A stretch of DNA of 64,000 nt from Prosopocoilus inquinatus (lineage: Eukaryota > Arthropoda > Insecta > Coleoptera > Lucanidae). The notes under the pieces were generated by a model. That model worked only from the letters and a program-made list of their open reading frames with translations, searched no databases and was not told where the DNA came from. Shown one piece after another: positions 26,501-40,171 of this stretch. The translations under genes and the position numbers were made by a program. Every line of letters starts with the position of its first letter. Positions within the stretch are counted from its first letter, which is position 1. The stretch is taken from assembly GCA_036172665.1 (NCBI GenBank), contig JAYKNF010000014.1:124001-188000 (forward strand), written 5' to 3'.

Positions 26501-28848
26501 GCGTCCAAAAAATTTGTATCTCACATCAGAGTTACTATAGTCCATCCAAACGTCAAATAACATGATAGATGAGTAAGGATCGATTAGATACATCACAGGA
26601 ACAACGCTAATACGTGTTGTTTCGTTTAAAACTATTTCCAGCTTCTGCTACGTCCGAAAACTTCGTATCTCACATCAGAGTTACTGGAGTCCATCGAAAC
26701 GTCAAATAACATGATAGATAAGTAAGTATCGATTAGATACAGCACAGGAACAACGCTAATACGTGTTGTTTCGTTTAACACTATTTCCAGCTCCTGCTGC
26801 ATCCAAAAACTTTGTATCTCACATCAGACTTACTGGAGTCCATCCAAACGTCAAATAACATGTTAGATAAGTAAGGATCGTTTAGATACATCACAGGAAC
26901 AACGCTAATACGTGTTGTTTCGTTCAAAACTATTTCCAGCTTCCGCTGCGTCCGATAACTTTGTATCTCACATCAGAGTTACTGGAGTCTGTCCAAACGT
27001 CAAATAACATGATAGATGAGTAAGGATCGATTAGATACATTACAGGAACAACGCTAATATGTGTTGTTTCGTTTAAAACTATTTCCAGCTCCTGCTGCGT
27101 CCCAAAACTTTGTATCTCACATCAGACACACTGGAGTCCATCCAAACGTCAAATAACATGTTAGATAAGTAAGGATCGTTTAGATACATCACAGGAACAA
27201 CGCTAATACGTGTTGTTTCGTTTAAAACTATTTCCAGCTCCTGCTGCGTCCAAAAACTTTGTATCTCACATCAGACTTACTGGAGTGTATCCAAACGTTA
27301 AATAACATGATAGATAAGTAAGGATCGATTATATACAGCACAGGAACAACGCTAATACGTGGTGTTTCGTTTAAAACTATTTCCAGCTCCTGCTGCGTCC
27401 AAAAACTTTGTATCTCACATCAGACTTACTGGAGTCCATCCAAACGTCAGATAACATGTTAGATAAGTAAGGATCGTTTAGATACATCACAGGAACAACG
27501 CTAATAGGTGGTGTTTCGTTCAAAACTACTTCCAGCTTCTGCTGCTTCCGAAATCTTTGTATTTCTCATCAGAGTTACTGGAGTCCATCCAAACGTCAAA
27601 TAACATGATAGATTAGTAAGGATCGATTATATACATCACAGGAACAACGCTAATACGTGTTGTTTCGTTTAAAACTATTTCCAGCTTCTGCTGCGTCCGA
27701 AAACGTCGTATCTCACATTAGAGTTACTTGAGTCCATCGAAACGTCAAATAACATAGTAGCTAAGTAAGGATCGATTAGATACATCACAGGAACAACGCT
27801 AATGCGTGTTGTTTCGTTTAAAACTATTTCCAGCTTCTGCTGCGTCCGAAAACGTCGTATCTCACATCAGAGCTACTGGAGTCCATCGAAACGCCAAATA
27901 ACATGATAGATAAGTAAGGATCGATTAGATACAGCACAGGAACAACGCTAATACGTGTTGTTTCGTTTAAAACTATTTCCAGCTCCTGCTGCGTCCAAAA
28001 ACTTTGTATCTCACATCAGAGTTACTGGAGTCCATCCAAACGTCAAATAACATGATAGATGAGTAAGGATCGATTAGATACATTACCGGAACAACGCTAA
28101 TACGTGTTGTTTCGTTTAAAACTATTTCCAGCTTCTGCTGCGTCCGAAAACTTCGTATCTCACATCAGAGTTACTGGAGTCCATCGAAACGTCAAATAAC
28201 ATGATAGATAAGTAAGTATCGATTAGATACAGCACAGGAACAACGCTAATACGTGTTGTTTCGTTTAAAACTATTTCCAGCTCCTGCTGCGTCCAAAAAC
28301 TTTGTATCTCACATCAGACTTACTGGAGTGTATCCAAACGTTAAATAACATGTTAGATAAGTAAGGATCGTTTAGATACATCACAGGAACAACGCTAATA
28401 GGTGTTGTTTCGTTCAAAACTATTTCCAGCTTCTGCTGCGTCCGAAATCTTTGTATCTCTCATCCTAGTTACTGGAGTCCATCCAAACGTCAAATAACAT
28501 GATAGATGAGTAAGGATCGATTAGATACATCACAGGAACAACGCTAATACGTGTTGTTTCGTTTAATACTATTTCCAGCTTCTGCTGCGTCCGGAAACGT
28601 CGTATCTCACATCAGAGTTACTGGAGTCCATCGAAACGTCAAATAACATGATAGATGAGTAAGGATCGATTAGATACATCACAGGAACAACGCTAATGCC
28701 TGTTGCTTCGTTTAAAACTATTTCCAGCTTCTGCTGCGTCCGAGAACTTCGTATCTCACGTCAGGGTTACTGGAGTCCATCCAAACGTCAAATAACATGA
28801 TAGATAAGTAAGGATCGATTAGATACAGCACAGGAACAACGCTAATAC
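20505..28848 (+). repeat. Higher-order repeat 2, copy A (56 monomers, 8344 bp)
   Basis: Distinctive units recur at exactly 8344 bp = 56 x 149: GGATCCATTAG at 22555 and 30899, the GTATTTCACATCAGACTCAC unit at 23187 and 31531, and GTTTCTTTTAAAAC at 26018 and 34362. The first monomer (20505) is less similar than the rest, so the true left limit lies between about 20500 and 20640. It contains two tandem 9-monomer blocks. A private variant is TTACTATAG near 26531, where copy B has TTACTGGAG. Confidence 0.92.
23187..25868 (+). repeat. Nested 9-monomer (1341 bp) tandem duplication
   Basis: The GTATTTCACATCAGACTCAC unit starting at 23187 recurs at 24528, 1341 bp = 9 x 149 later, and the monomers between follow the same order: GAAAACTTCG, then GTATATCC with TTAAATAAC, then CATCCTAG with GTCAAGTAAC, then CGGAAACG. 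The same nested pair is present in copy B at 31531 and about 32872, so this duplication predates the 8344 bp amplification. The right limit is approximate. Confidence 0.85.
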
Positions 28849-31800
28849 GTGTTGTTTCGTTTAAAACTATTTCCAGCTCCTGCTGCGTCCCAAAACTTTG
28901 TATCTCACATCAGACACACTGGAGTCCATCCAAACGTCAAATAACATGTTAGATAAGTAAGGATCGTTTAGATACATCACAGGAACAACGCTAATAGGTG
29001 GTGTATCGTTCAAAAGTATTTCCAGCTTCTGCTGCGTCCGAAATCTTTGTATCTCTCATCAGAGTTACTGGAGTCCACTCAAACGTCAAATAACATGATA
29101 GATGAGTAAGGATCGATTAGATACATCACAGGAACAACGCTAATACGTGTTGTTTCGTTTAAAACTATTTCCAGCTTCTGCTGCGTCCGAAAACGTCGTA
29201 TCTCACATCAGAGTTACTGGAGTTAATCCAAACGTCAAATAACATGATAGATAAGTAAGGATCGATTAGATACAGCACAGGAACAACGCTAATACGTGTT
29301 GTTTCGTTTAAAACTATTTCCAGCTCCTGCTGCGTCCAAAAACTTTGTATCTCACATCAGAGTTACTGGAGTCCATCGAAACGTCAAATAACATGATAGA
29401 TAAGTAAGTATCGATTAGATACAGCACAGGAACAACGCTAATACGTGTTGTTTCGTTTAACACTATTTCCAGCTCCTGCTGCGTCCAAAAACTTTGTATC
29501 TCACATCAGACTTACTGGAGTCCATCCAAACGTCAAATAACATGTTAGATAAGTAAGGATCGTTTAGATACATCACAGGAACAACGCTAATACGTGTTGT
29601 TTCGTTCAAAACTATTTCCAGCTTCTGCTGCGTCCGATAACTTTGTATCTCACATCAGAGTTACTGGAGTCTGTCCAAACATCAAATAACATGATAGATG
29701 AGTAAGGATCGATTAGATACATTACAGGAACAACGCTAATATGTGTTGTTTCGTTTAAAACTATTTCCAGATCCTGCTGCGTCCCAAAACTTTGTATCTC
29801 ACATCAGACACACTGGAGTCCATCCAAACGTCAAATAACATGTTAGATAAGTAAGGATCGTTTAGATACATCACAGGAACAACGCTAATACGTGTTGTTT
29901 CGTTTAAAACTATTTCCAGCTCCTGCTGCGTCCAAAAACTTTGTATCTCACATCAGACTTACTGGAGTGTATCCAAACGTTAAATAACATGATAGATAAG
30001 TAAGGATCGATTAGATACAGCACAGGAACAACGCTAATACGTGGTGTTTCGTTTAAAACTATTTCCAGCTCCTGCTGCGTCCAAAAACTTTGTATCTCAC
30101 ATCAGACTTACTGGAGTCCATCCAAACGTCAAATAACATGTTAGATAAGTAAGGATCGTTTAGATACATCACAGGAACAACGCTAATAGGTGGTGTTTCG
30201 TTCAAAACTATTTCCAGCTTCTGCTGCTTCCGAAATCTTTGTATTTCTCATCAGAGTTACTGGAGTCCATCCAAACGTCAAATAACATGATAGATGAGTA
30301 AGGATCGATTATATACATCACAGGAACAACGCTAATACGTGTTGTTTCGTTTAAAACTATTTCCAGCTTCTGCTGCGTCCGAAAACGTCGTATCTCACAT
30401 TAGAGTTACTGGAGTCCATCGAAACGTCAAATAACATAGTAGCTAAGTAAGGATCGATTAGATACATCACAGGAACAACGCTAATGCGTGTTGTTTCGTT
30501 TAAAACTATTTCCAGCTTCTGCTGCGTCCGAAAACGTCGTATCTCACATCAGAGCTACTGGAGTCCATCGAAACGCCAAATAACATGATAGATAAGTAAG
30601 GATCGATTAGATACAGCACAGGAACAACGCTAATACGTGTTGTTTCGTTTAAAACTATTTCCAGCTTCGGCTGCGTCCGAGAACTTCGTATCTCAAGTCA
30701 GGGTTACTGGGGTCCATCCAAACGTCATATAACATGATAGATAAGTAAGGATCGATTAGATACATCACAGGAACAACGCTAATGCATGTTGTTTCGTTTA
30801 AAACTATTTCTAGCTTCAGCTGCGTCCGAGAACTTCGTATCTCACATCTAAGTTACTGGAGTCCATCGTAACGCCAAATAACATGATAGATGAGTAAGGA
30901 TCCATTAGATACATCACAGGAACAACGCTAATGCGTGTTGTTTCGTTTAAAACTATTTCCAGCTTCTGCTGCGTCCGAGAACTTCGTATCTCACGTCAGG
31001 GTTACTGGAGTCCATCCAAACGTCAAATAACATGATAGATAAGTAAGGATCGATTAGATACAGCACAGGAACAACGCTAATACGTGTTGTTTCGTTTCAA
31101 ACTATTTCCAGCTCCTGCTGCGTCCAAAAACTTTGTATCTCACATCAGACTTACTGGAGTGTATCCAAACGTTAAATAACATGTTAGATAAGTAAGGATC
31201 GTTTAGATACATCACAGGAACAACGCTAATAGGTGTTGTTTCGTTCAAAACTATTTCCAGCTTCTGCTGCGTCCGAAATCTTTGTATCTCTCATCCTAGT
31301 TACTGGAGTCCATCCAAACGTCAAATAACATGATAGATGAGTAAGGATCGATTAGATACATCACAGGAACAACGCTAATACGTGTTGTTTCGTTTAATAC
31401 TATTTCCAGCTTCTGCTGCGTCCGGAAACGTCGTATCTCACATCAGAGTTACTGGAGTCCATCGAAACGTCAAATAACATGATAGATGAGTAAGGATCGA
31501 TTAGATACATCACAGGAACAACGCTAATGCGTGTTGTTTCGTTTAAAACTATTTCCAGCTCCTGCTGCGTCCCAAAACTTTGTATTTCACATCAGACTCA
31601 CTGGAGTCCACCCGAACGTCAAATAACATGATAGATGAGTAAGGATCGATTAGATACATCACAGGAACAACGCTAATACGTGTTGTTTCGTTTAAAACTA
31701 TTTCCAGCTTCTGCTGCGTCCGAAAACTTCGTATCTCACATCAGAGTTACTGGAGTCCATCGAAACGTCAAATAACATGATAGATAAGTAAGTATCGATT

Positions 31801-34800
31801 AGATACAGCACAGGAAAAACGCTAATACGTGTTGTTTCGTTTAAAACTATTTCCAGCTCCTGCTGCGTCCAAAAACTTTGTATCTCACATCAGACTTACT
31901 GGAGTATATCCAAACGTTAAATAACATGTTAGATAAGTAAGGATCGTTTAGATACATCACAGGAACAACGCTAATAGGTGTTGTTTCGTTCAAAAGTATT
32001 TCCAGCTTCTGCTGCGTCCGAAATCTTTGTATCTCTCATCCTAGTTACTGGAGTCCATCCAAACGTCAAGTAACATGATAGATGAGTAAGGATCGATTAG
32101 ATACATCACAGGAACAACGCTAATACGTGTTGTTTCGTTTAATACTATTTCCAGCTTCTGCTGCGTCCGGAAACGTCGTATCTCACATCAGAGTTACTGG
32201 AGTCCATCGAAACGTCAAATAACATGATAGATAAGTAAGTATCGATTAGATACAGCACAGGAACAACGCTAATACGTGTTGTTTCGTTTAAAACTATTTC
32301 CAGCTCCTGCTGCGTCCAAAAACTTTGTATCTCACATCAGAGTTACTGGAGTCCATCCAAACGTCAAATAACATGATAGATAAGTAAGGATCGATTAGAT
32401 ACAGCACAGGAACAACGCTAATACGTGTTGTTTCGTTTCAAACTATTTCCAGCTCCTGCTGCGTCCAAAAACTTTGTATCTCACATCAGACTTACTGGAG
32501 TGTATCCAAACGTTAAATAACATGTTAGATAAGTAAGGATCGTTTAGATACATCACAGGAACAACGCTAATAGGTGTTGTTTCGTTCAAAACTATTTCCA
32601 GCTTCTGCTGCGTCCGAAATCTTTGTATCTCTCATCCTAGTTACTGGAGTCCATCCAAACGTCAAATAACATGATAGATGAGTAAGGATCGATTAGATAC
32701 ATCACAGGAACAACGCTAATACGTGTTGTTTCGTTTAATACTATTTCCAGCTTCTGCTGCGTCCGGAAACGTCGTATCTCACATCAGAGTTACTGGAGTC
32801 CATCGAAACGTCAAATAACATGATAGATGAGTAAGGATCGATTAGATACATCACAGGAACAACGCTAATGCGTGTTGTTTCGTTTAAAACTATTTCCAGC
32901 TCCTGCTGCGTCCCAAAACTTTGTATTTCACATCAGACTCACTGGAGTCCACCCGAACGTCAAATAACATGATAGATGAGTAAGGATCGATTAGATACAT
33001 CACAGGAACAACGCTAATACGTGTTGTTTCGTTTAAAACTATTTCCAGCTTCTGCTGCGTCCGAAAACTTCGTATCTCACATCAGAGTTACTGGAGTCCA
33101 TCGAAACGTCAAATAACATGATAGATAAGTAAGTATCGATTAGATACAGCACAGGAAAAACGCTAATACGTGTTGTTTCGTTTAAAACTATTTCCAGCTC
33201 CTGCTGCGTCCAAAAACTTTGTATCTCACATCAGAATTACTGGAGTATATCCAAACGTTAAATAACATGTTAGATAAGTAAGGATCGTTTAGATACATCA
33301 CAGGAACAACGCTAATAGGTGTTGTTTCGTTCAAAAGTATTTCCAGCTTCTGCTGCGTCCGAAATCTTTGTATCTCTCATCCTAGTTACTGGAGTCCATC
33401 CAAACGTCAAGTAACATGATAGATGAGTAAGGATCGATTAGATACATCACAGGAACAACGCTAATACGTGTTGTTTCGTTTAATACTATTTCCAGCTTCT
33501 GCTGCGTCCGGAAACGTCGTATCTCACATCAGAGTTACTGGAGTCCATCGAAACGTCAAATAACATGATAGATAAGTAAGTATCGATTAGATACAGCACA
33601 GGAACAACGCTAATACGTGTTGTTTCGTTTAAAACTATTTCCAGCTCCTGCTGCGTCCAAAAACTTTGTATCTCACATCAGAGTTACTGGAGTCCATCCA
33701 AACGTCAAATAACATGATAGATGAGTAAGGATCGATTAGATACATCACAGGAACAACGCTAATACGTGTTGTTTAGTTTAAAACTATTTCCAGCTTCTGC
33801 TGCGACCGAAAACGTCGTATCTCACATCAGAGTTACTGGAGTTAATCCAAACGTCAAATAACATGATAGATAAGTAAGGATCGATTAGATATAGCACAGG
33901 AACAACGCTAATACGTGTTGTTTCGTTTAAAACTATTTCCAGCTCCTGCTGCGTCCAAAAACTTTGTATCTCACATCAGAGTTACTGGAGTCCATCCAAA
34001 CGTCAAATAACATGATAGATGAGTAAGGATCGATTAGATACATCACAGGAACAACGCTAATACGTGTTGTTTCGTTTAAAACTATTTCCAGCTTCTGCTG
34101 CGTCCGAAAACTTCGTATCTCACATCAGAGTTACTGGAGTCCATCGAAACGTCAAATAACATGATAGATAAGTAAGTATCGATTAGATACAGCACAGGAA
34201 CAACGCTAATACGTGTTGTTTCGTTTAAAACTATTTCCAGCTCCTGCTGCGTCCAAAAACATTGTATCTCACATCAGACTTACTGGAGTCCATCCAAACG
34301 TCAAATAACATGATAGATAAGTAAGGATCGATTAGATACAGCACAGGAACAACGCTAATACGTGTTGTTTCTTTTAAAACTATTTCCAGCTCCTGCTGCG
34401 TCCCAAAACTTTGTATCTCACATCAGACACACTGGAGTCCATCCAAACGTCAAATAACATGTTAGATAAGTAAGGATCGTTTAGATACATCACAGGAACA
34501 ACGCTAATAGGTGGTGTATCGTTCAAAAGTATTTCCAGCTTCTGCTGCTTCCGAAATCTTTGTATCTCTCATCAGAGTTACTGGAGTCCACACAAACGTC
34601 AAATAACATGATAGATGAGTAAGGATCGATTAGATACATCACAGGAACAACGCTAATACGTGTTGTTTCGTTTAAAACTATTTCCAGCTTCTGCTGCGTC
34701 CGAAAACGTCGTATCTCACATCAGAGTTACTGGAGTTAATCCAAACGTCAAATAACATGATAGATAAGTAAGGATCGATTAGATACAGCACAGGAACAAC

Positions 34801-37192
34801 GCTAATACGTGTTGTTTCGTTTAAAACTATTTCCAGCTCCTGCTGCGTCCAAAAAATTTGTATCTCACATCAGAGTTACTGGAGTCCATCCAAACGTCAA
34901 ATAACATGATAGATGAGTAAGGATCGATTAGATACATCACAGGAACAACGCTAATACGTGTTGTTTCGTTTAAAACTATTTCCAGCTTCTGCTACGTCCG
35001 AAAACTTCGTATCTCACATCAGAGTTACTGGAGTCCATCGAAACGTCAAATAACATGATAGATAAGTAAGTATCGATTAGATACAGCACAGGAACAACGC
35101 TAATACGTGTTGTTTCGTTTAACACTATTTCCAGCTCCTGCTGCATCCAAAAACTTTGTATCTCACATCAGACTTACTGGAGTCCATCCAAACGTCAAAT
35201 AACATGTTAGATAAGTAAGGATCGTTTAGATACATCACAGGAACAACGCTAATACGTGTTGTTTCGTTCAAAACTATTTCCAGCTTCCGCTGCGTCCGAT
35301 AACTTTGTATCTCACATCAGAGTTACTGGAGTCTGTCCAAACGTCAAATAACATGATAGATGAGTAAGGATCGATTAGATACATTACAGGAACAACGCTA
35401 ATATGTGTTGTTTCGTTTAAAACTATTTCCAGCTCCTGCTGCGTCCCAAAACTTTGTATCTCACATCAGACACACTGGAGTCCATCCAAACGTCAAATAA
35501 CATGTTAGATAAGTAAGGATCGTTTAGATACATCACAGGAACAACGCTAATACGTGTTGTTTCGTTTAAAACTATTTCCAGCTCCTGCTGCGTCCAAAAA
35601 CTTTGTATCTCACATCAGACTTACTGGAGTGTATCCAAACGTTAAATAACATGATAGATAAGTAAGGATCGATTATATACAGCACAGGAACAACGCTAAT
35701 ACGTGGTGTTTCGTTTAAAACTATTTCCAGCTCCTGCTGCGTCCAAAAACTTTGTATCTCACATCAGACTTACTGGAGTCCATCCAAACGTCAGATAACA
35801 TGTTAGATAAGTAAGGATCGTTTAGATACATCACAGGAACAACGCTAATAGGTGGTGTTTCGTTCAAAACTACTTCCAGCTTCTGCTGCTTCCGAAATCT
35901 TTGTATTTCTCATCAGAGTTACTGGAGTCCATCCAAACGTCAAATAACATGATAGATTAGTAAGGATCGATTATATACATCACAGGAACAACGCTAATAC
36001 GTGTTGTTTCGTTTAAAACTATTTCCAGCTTCTGCTGCGTCCGAAAACGTCGTATCTCACATTAGAGTTACTTGAGTCCATCGAAACGTCAAATAACATA
36101 GTAGCTAAGTAAGGATCGATTAGATACATCACAGGAACAACGCTAATGCGTGTTGTTTCGTTTAAAACTATTTCCAGCTTCTGCTGCGTCCGAAAACGTC
36201 GTATCTCACATCAGAGCTACTGGAGTCCATCGAAACGCCAAATAACATGATAGATAAGTAAGGATCGATTAGATACAGCACAGGAACAACGCTAATACGT
36301 GTTGTTTCGTTTAAAACTATTTCCAGCTCCTGCTGCGTCCAAAAACTTTGTATCTCACATCAGAGTTACTGGAGTCCATCCAAACGTCAAATAACATGAT
36401 AGATGAGTAAGGATCGATTAGATACATTACCGGAACAACGCTAATACGTGTTGTTTCGTTTAAAACTATTTCCAGCTTCTGCTGCGTCCGAAAACTTCGT
36501 ATCTCACATCAGAGTTACTGGAGTCCATCGAAACGTCAAATAACATGATAGATAAGTAAGTATCGATTAGATACAGCACAGGAACAACGCTAATACGTGT
36601 TGTTTCGTTTAAAACTATTTCCAGCTCCTGCTGCGTCCAAAAACTTTGTATCTCACATCAGACTTACTGGAGTGTATCCAAACGTTAAATAACATGTTAG
36701 ATAAGTAAGGATCGTTTAGATACATCACAGGAACAACGCTAATAGGTGTTGTTTCGTTCAAAACTATTTCCAGCTTCTGCTGCGTCCGAAATCTTTGTAT
36801 CTCTCATCCTAGTTACTGGAGTCCATCCAAACGTCAAATAACATGATAGATGAGTAAGGATCGATTAGATACATCACAGGAACAACGCTAATACGTGTTG
36901 TTTCGTTTAATACTATTTCCAGCTTCTGCTGCGTCCGGAAACGTCGTATCTCACATCAGAGTTACTGGAGTCCATCGAAACGTCAAATAACATGATAGAT
37001 GAGTAAGGATCGATTAGATACATCACAGGAACAACGCTAATGCCTGTTGCTTCGTTTAAAACTATTTCCAGCTTCTGCTGCGTCCGAGAACTTCGTATCT
37101 CACGTCAGGGTTACTGGAGTCCATCCAAACGTCAAATAACATGATAGATAAGTAAGGATCGATTAGATACAGCACAGGAACAACGCTAATAC
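28849..37192 (+). repeat. Higher-order repeat 2, copy B (56 monomers)
   Basis: Collinear with copy A at +8344. It begins with a GTCCCAAAAC unit with CAGACACAC, followed by the GGTGGTGTATCG unit (28985 on) and its CCACTCAAACG end. It shares with copy C the variant CAAACATCAAAT near 29680, where copy A has CAAACGTCAAAT near 21334, so B and C look like closer relatives. Differences between copies are single bases at wide intervals. Confidence 0.92.
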
Positions 37193-39338
37193 GTGTTGTT
37201 TCGTTTAAAACTATTTCCAGCTCCTGCTGCGTCCCAAAACTTTGTATCTCACATCAGACACACTGGAGTCCATCCAAACGTCAAATAACATGTTAGATAA
37301 GTAAGGATCGTTTAGATACATCACAGGAACAACGCTAATAGGTGGTGTATCGTTCAAAAGTATTTCCAGCTTCTGCTGCGTCCGAAATCTTTGTATCTCT
37401 CATCAGAGTTACTGGAGTCCACTCAAACGTCAAATAACATGATAGATGAGTAAGGATCGATTAGATACATCACAGGAACAACGCTAATACGTGTTGTTTC
37501 GTTTAAAACTATTTCCAGCTTCTGCTGCGTCCGAAAACGTCGTATCTCACATCAGAGTTACTGGAGTTAATCCAAACGTCAAATAACATGATAGATAAGT
37601 AAGGATCGATTAGATACAGCACAGGAACAACGCTAATACGTGTTGTTTCGTTTAAAACTATTTCCAGCTCCTGCTGCGTCCAAAAACTTTGTATCTCACA
37701 TCAGAGTTACTGGAGTCCATCGAAACGTCAAATAACATGATAGATAAGTAAGTATCGATTAGATACAGCACAGGAACAACGCTAATACGTGTTGTTTCGT
37801 TTAACACTATTTCCAGCTCCTGCTGCGTCCAAAAACTTTGTATCTCACATCAGACTTACTGGAGTCCATCCAAACGTCAAATAACATGTTAGATAAGTAA
37901 GGATCGTTTAGATACATCACAGGAACAACGCTAATACGTGTTGTTTCGTTCAAAACTATTTCCAGCTTCTGCTGCGTCCGATAACTTTGTATCTCACATC
38001 AGAGTTACTGGAGTCTGTCCAAACATCAAATAACATGATAGATGAGTAAGGATCGATTAGATACATTACAGGAACAACGCTAATATGTGTTGTTTCGTTT
38101 AAAACTATTTCCAGATCCTGCTGCGTCCCAAAACTTTGTATCTCACATCAGACACACTGGAGTCCATCCAAACGTCAAATAACATGTTAGATAAGTAAGG
38201 ATCGTTTAGATACATCACAGGAACAACGCTAATACGTGTTGTTCCGTTTAAAACTATTTCCAGCTCCTGCTGCGTCCAAAAACTTTGTATCTCACATCAG
38301 ACTTACTGGAGTGTATCCAAACGTTAAATAACATGATAGATAAGTAAGGATCGATTAGATACAGCACAGGAACAACGCTAATACGTGGTGTTTCGTTTAA
38401 AACTATTTCCAGCTCCTGCTGCGTCCAAAAACTTTGTATCTCACATCAGACTTACTGGAGTCCATCCAAACGTCAAATAACATGTTAGATAAGTAAGGAT
38501 CGTTTAGATACATCACAGGAACAACGCTAATAGGTGGTGTTTCGTTCAAAACTATTTCCAGCTTCTGCTGCTTCCGAAATCTTTGTATTTCTCATCAGAG
38601 TTACTGGAGTCCATCCAAACGTCAAATAACATGATAGATGAGTAAGGATCGATTATATACATCACAGGAACAACGCTAATACGTGTTGTCTCGTTTAAAA
38701 CTATTTCCAGCTTCTGCTGCGTCCGAAAACGTCGTATCTCACATTAGAGTTACTGGAGTCCATCGAAACGTCAAATAACATAGTAGCTAAGTAAGGATCG
38801 ATTAGATACATCACAGGAACAACGCTAATGCGTGTTGTTTCGTTTAAAACTATTTCCAGCTTCTGCTGCGTCCGAAAACGTCGTATCTCACATCAGAGCT
38901 ACTGGAGTCCATCGAAACGCCAAATAACATGATAGATAAGTAAGGATCGATTAGATACAGCACAGGAACAACGCTAATACGTGTTGTTTCGTTTAAAACT
39001 ATTTCCAGCTTCGGCTGCGTCCGAGAACTTCGTATCTCAAGTCAGGGTTACTGGGGTCCATCCAAACGTCAAATAACATGATAGATAAGTAAGGATCGAT
39101 TAGATACATCACAGGAACAACGCTAATGCATGTTGTTTCGTTTAAAACTATTTCTAGCTTCAGCTGCGTCCGAGAACTTCGTATCTCACATCTAAGTTAC
39201 TGGAGTCCATCGTAACGCCAAATAACATGATAGATGAGTAAGGATCCATTAGATACATCACAGGAACAACGCTAATGCGTGTTGTTTCGTTTAAAACTAT
39301 TTCCAGCTTCTGCTGCGTCCGAGAACTTCGTATCTCAC
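37193..39338 (+). repeat. Higher-order repeat 2, copy C (partial, about 14 monomers)
   Basis: Continues the 8344 bp period: the GGTGGTGTATCG unit near 37340 and GGATCCATTAG at 39243 match copies A and B. Private changes include GTTCCGTTT near 38244 and GTTGTCTCG near 38689. The match stops inside a monomer at about 39338: after GAGAACTTCGTATCTCAC copy B continues GTCAGGG, whereas here the unit switches to ATCTAAG, a chimeric monomer that marks the domain edge. Confidence 0.9.
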
Positions 39339-40171
39339 ATCTAAGTTACTGGAGTCCATCGAAACGTCAAATAACATGATAGATAAGTAAGGATCGATTA
39401 GATACAGCACAGGAACAACGCTAATACGTGTTGTTTCGTTTAAAACTATTTCCAGCTCCTGCTGCGTCCCAAAACATTGTACCTCACATCAGACTTACTG
39501 GAGTCCATCCAAACGTCAAATAACATGATAGATAAGTAAGGATCGATTAGATACATCACAGGAACAACGCTAATGCGTGTTGTTTCGTTTAAAACTATTT
39601 CTAGCTTCAGCTGCGTCCGAGAACTTCGTATCTCACATCTAAGTTACTGGAGTCCATCGAAACGTCAAATAACATGATAGATAAGTAAGGATCGATTAGA
39701 TACAGCACAGGAACAACGCTAATACGTGTTGTTTCGTTTAAAACTATTTCCAGCTCCTGCTGCGTCCCAAAACATTGTACCTCACATCAGACTTACTGGA
39801 GTCCATCCAAACGTCAAATAACATGTTAGATAAGTAAGGATCGTTTAGATACATCACAGGAACAACGCTAATACGTGTTGTTTCGTTCAAAACTATTTCC
39901 AGCTTCTGCTGCGTCCGAAATCTTTGTGTCTCTCATCAGAGTTACTGGAGTCCATCCAAACGTCAAATAACATGATAGATGAGTAAGGAAGATTAGATAC
40001 ATCACAGGAACAACGCTAATACGTGTTGTTTCGTTTAAAACTATTTCCAGCTTCTGCTGCGTCCGAAAACGTCGTATCTCACATCAGAGTTACTGGAGTC
40101 CATCGAAACGTCAAATAGCATGATAGATAAGTATGGATCGATTAGATACAGCACAGGAACAACGCTAATAC
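39339..40171 (+). repeat. Transition between HOR domains, with 298 bp dimer
   Basis: Holds about five and a half monomers. A two-monomer unit (CCCAAAACATTGTACC type followed by TTCAGCTGCGTCC type) repeats 298 bp apart (39471 and 39769). It matches a dimer at 18611 and 18909, exactly 140 units away. One monomer, 39875-40022, is 148 bp because GGATCGATTAG has become GGAAGATTAG. Nothing other than satellite is present. Confidence 0.85.
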
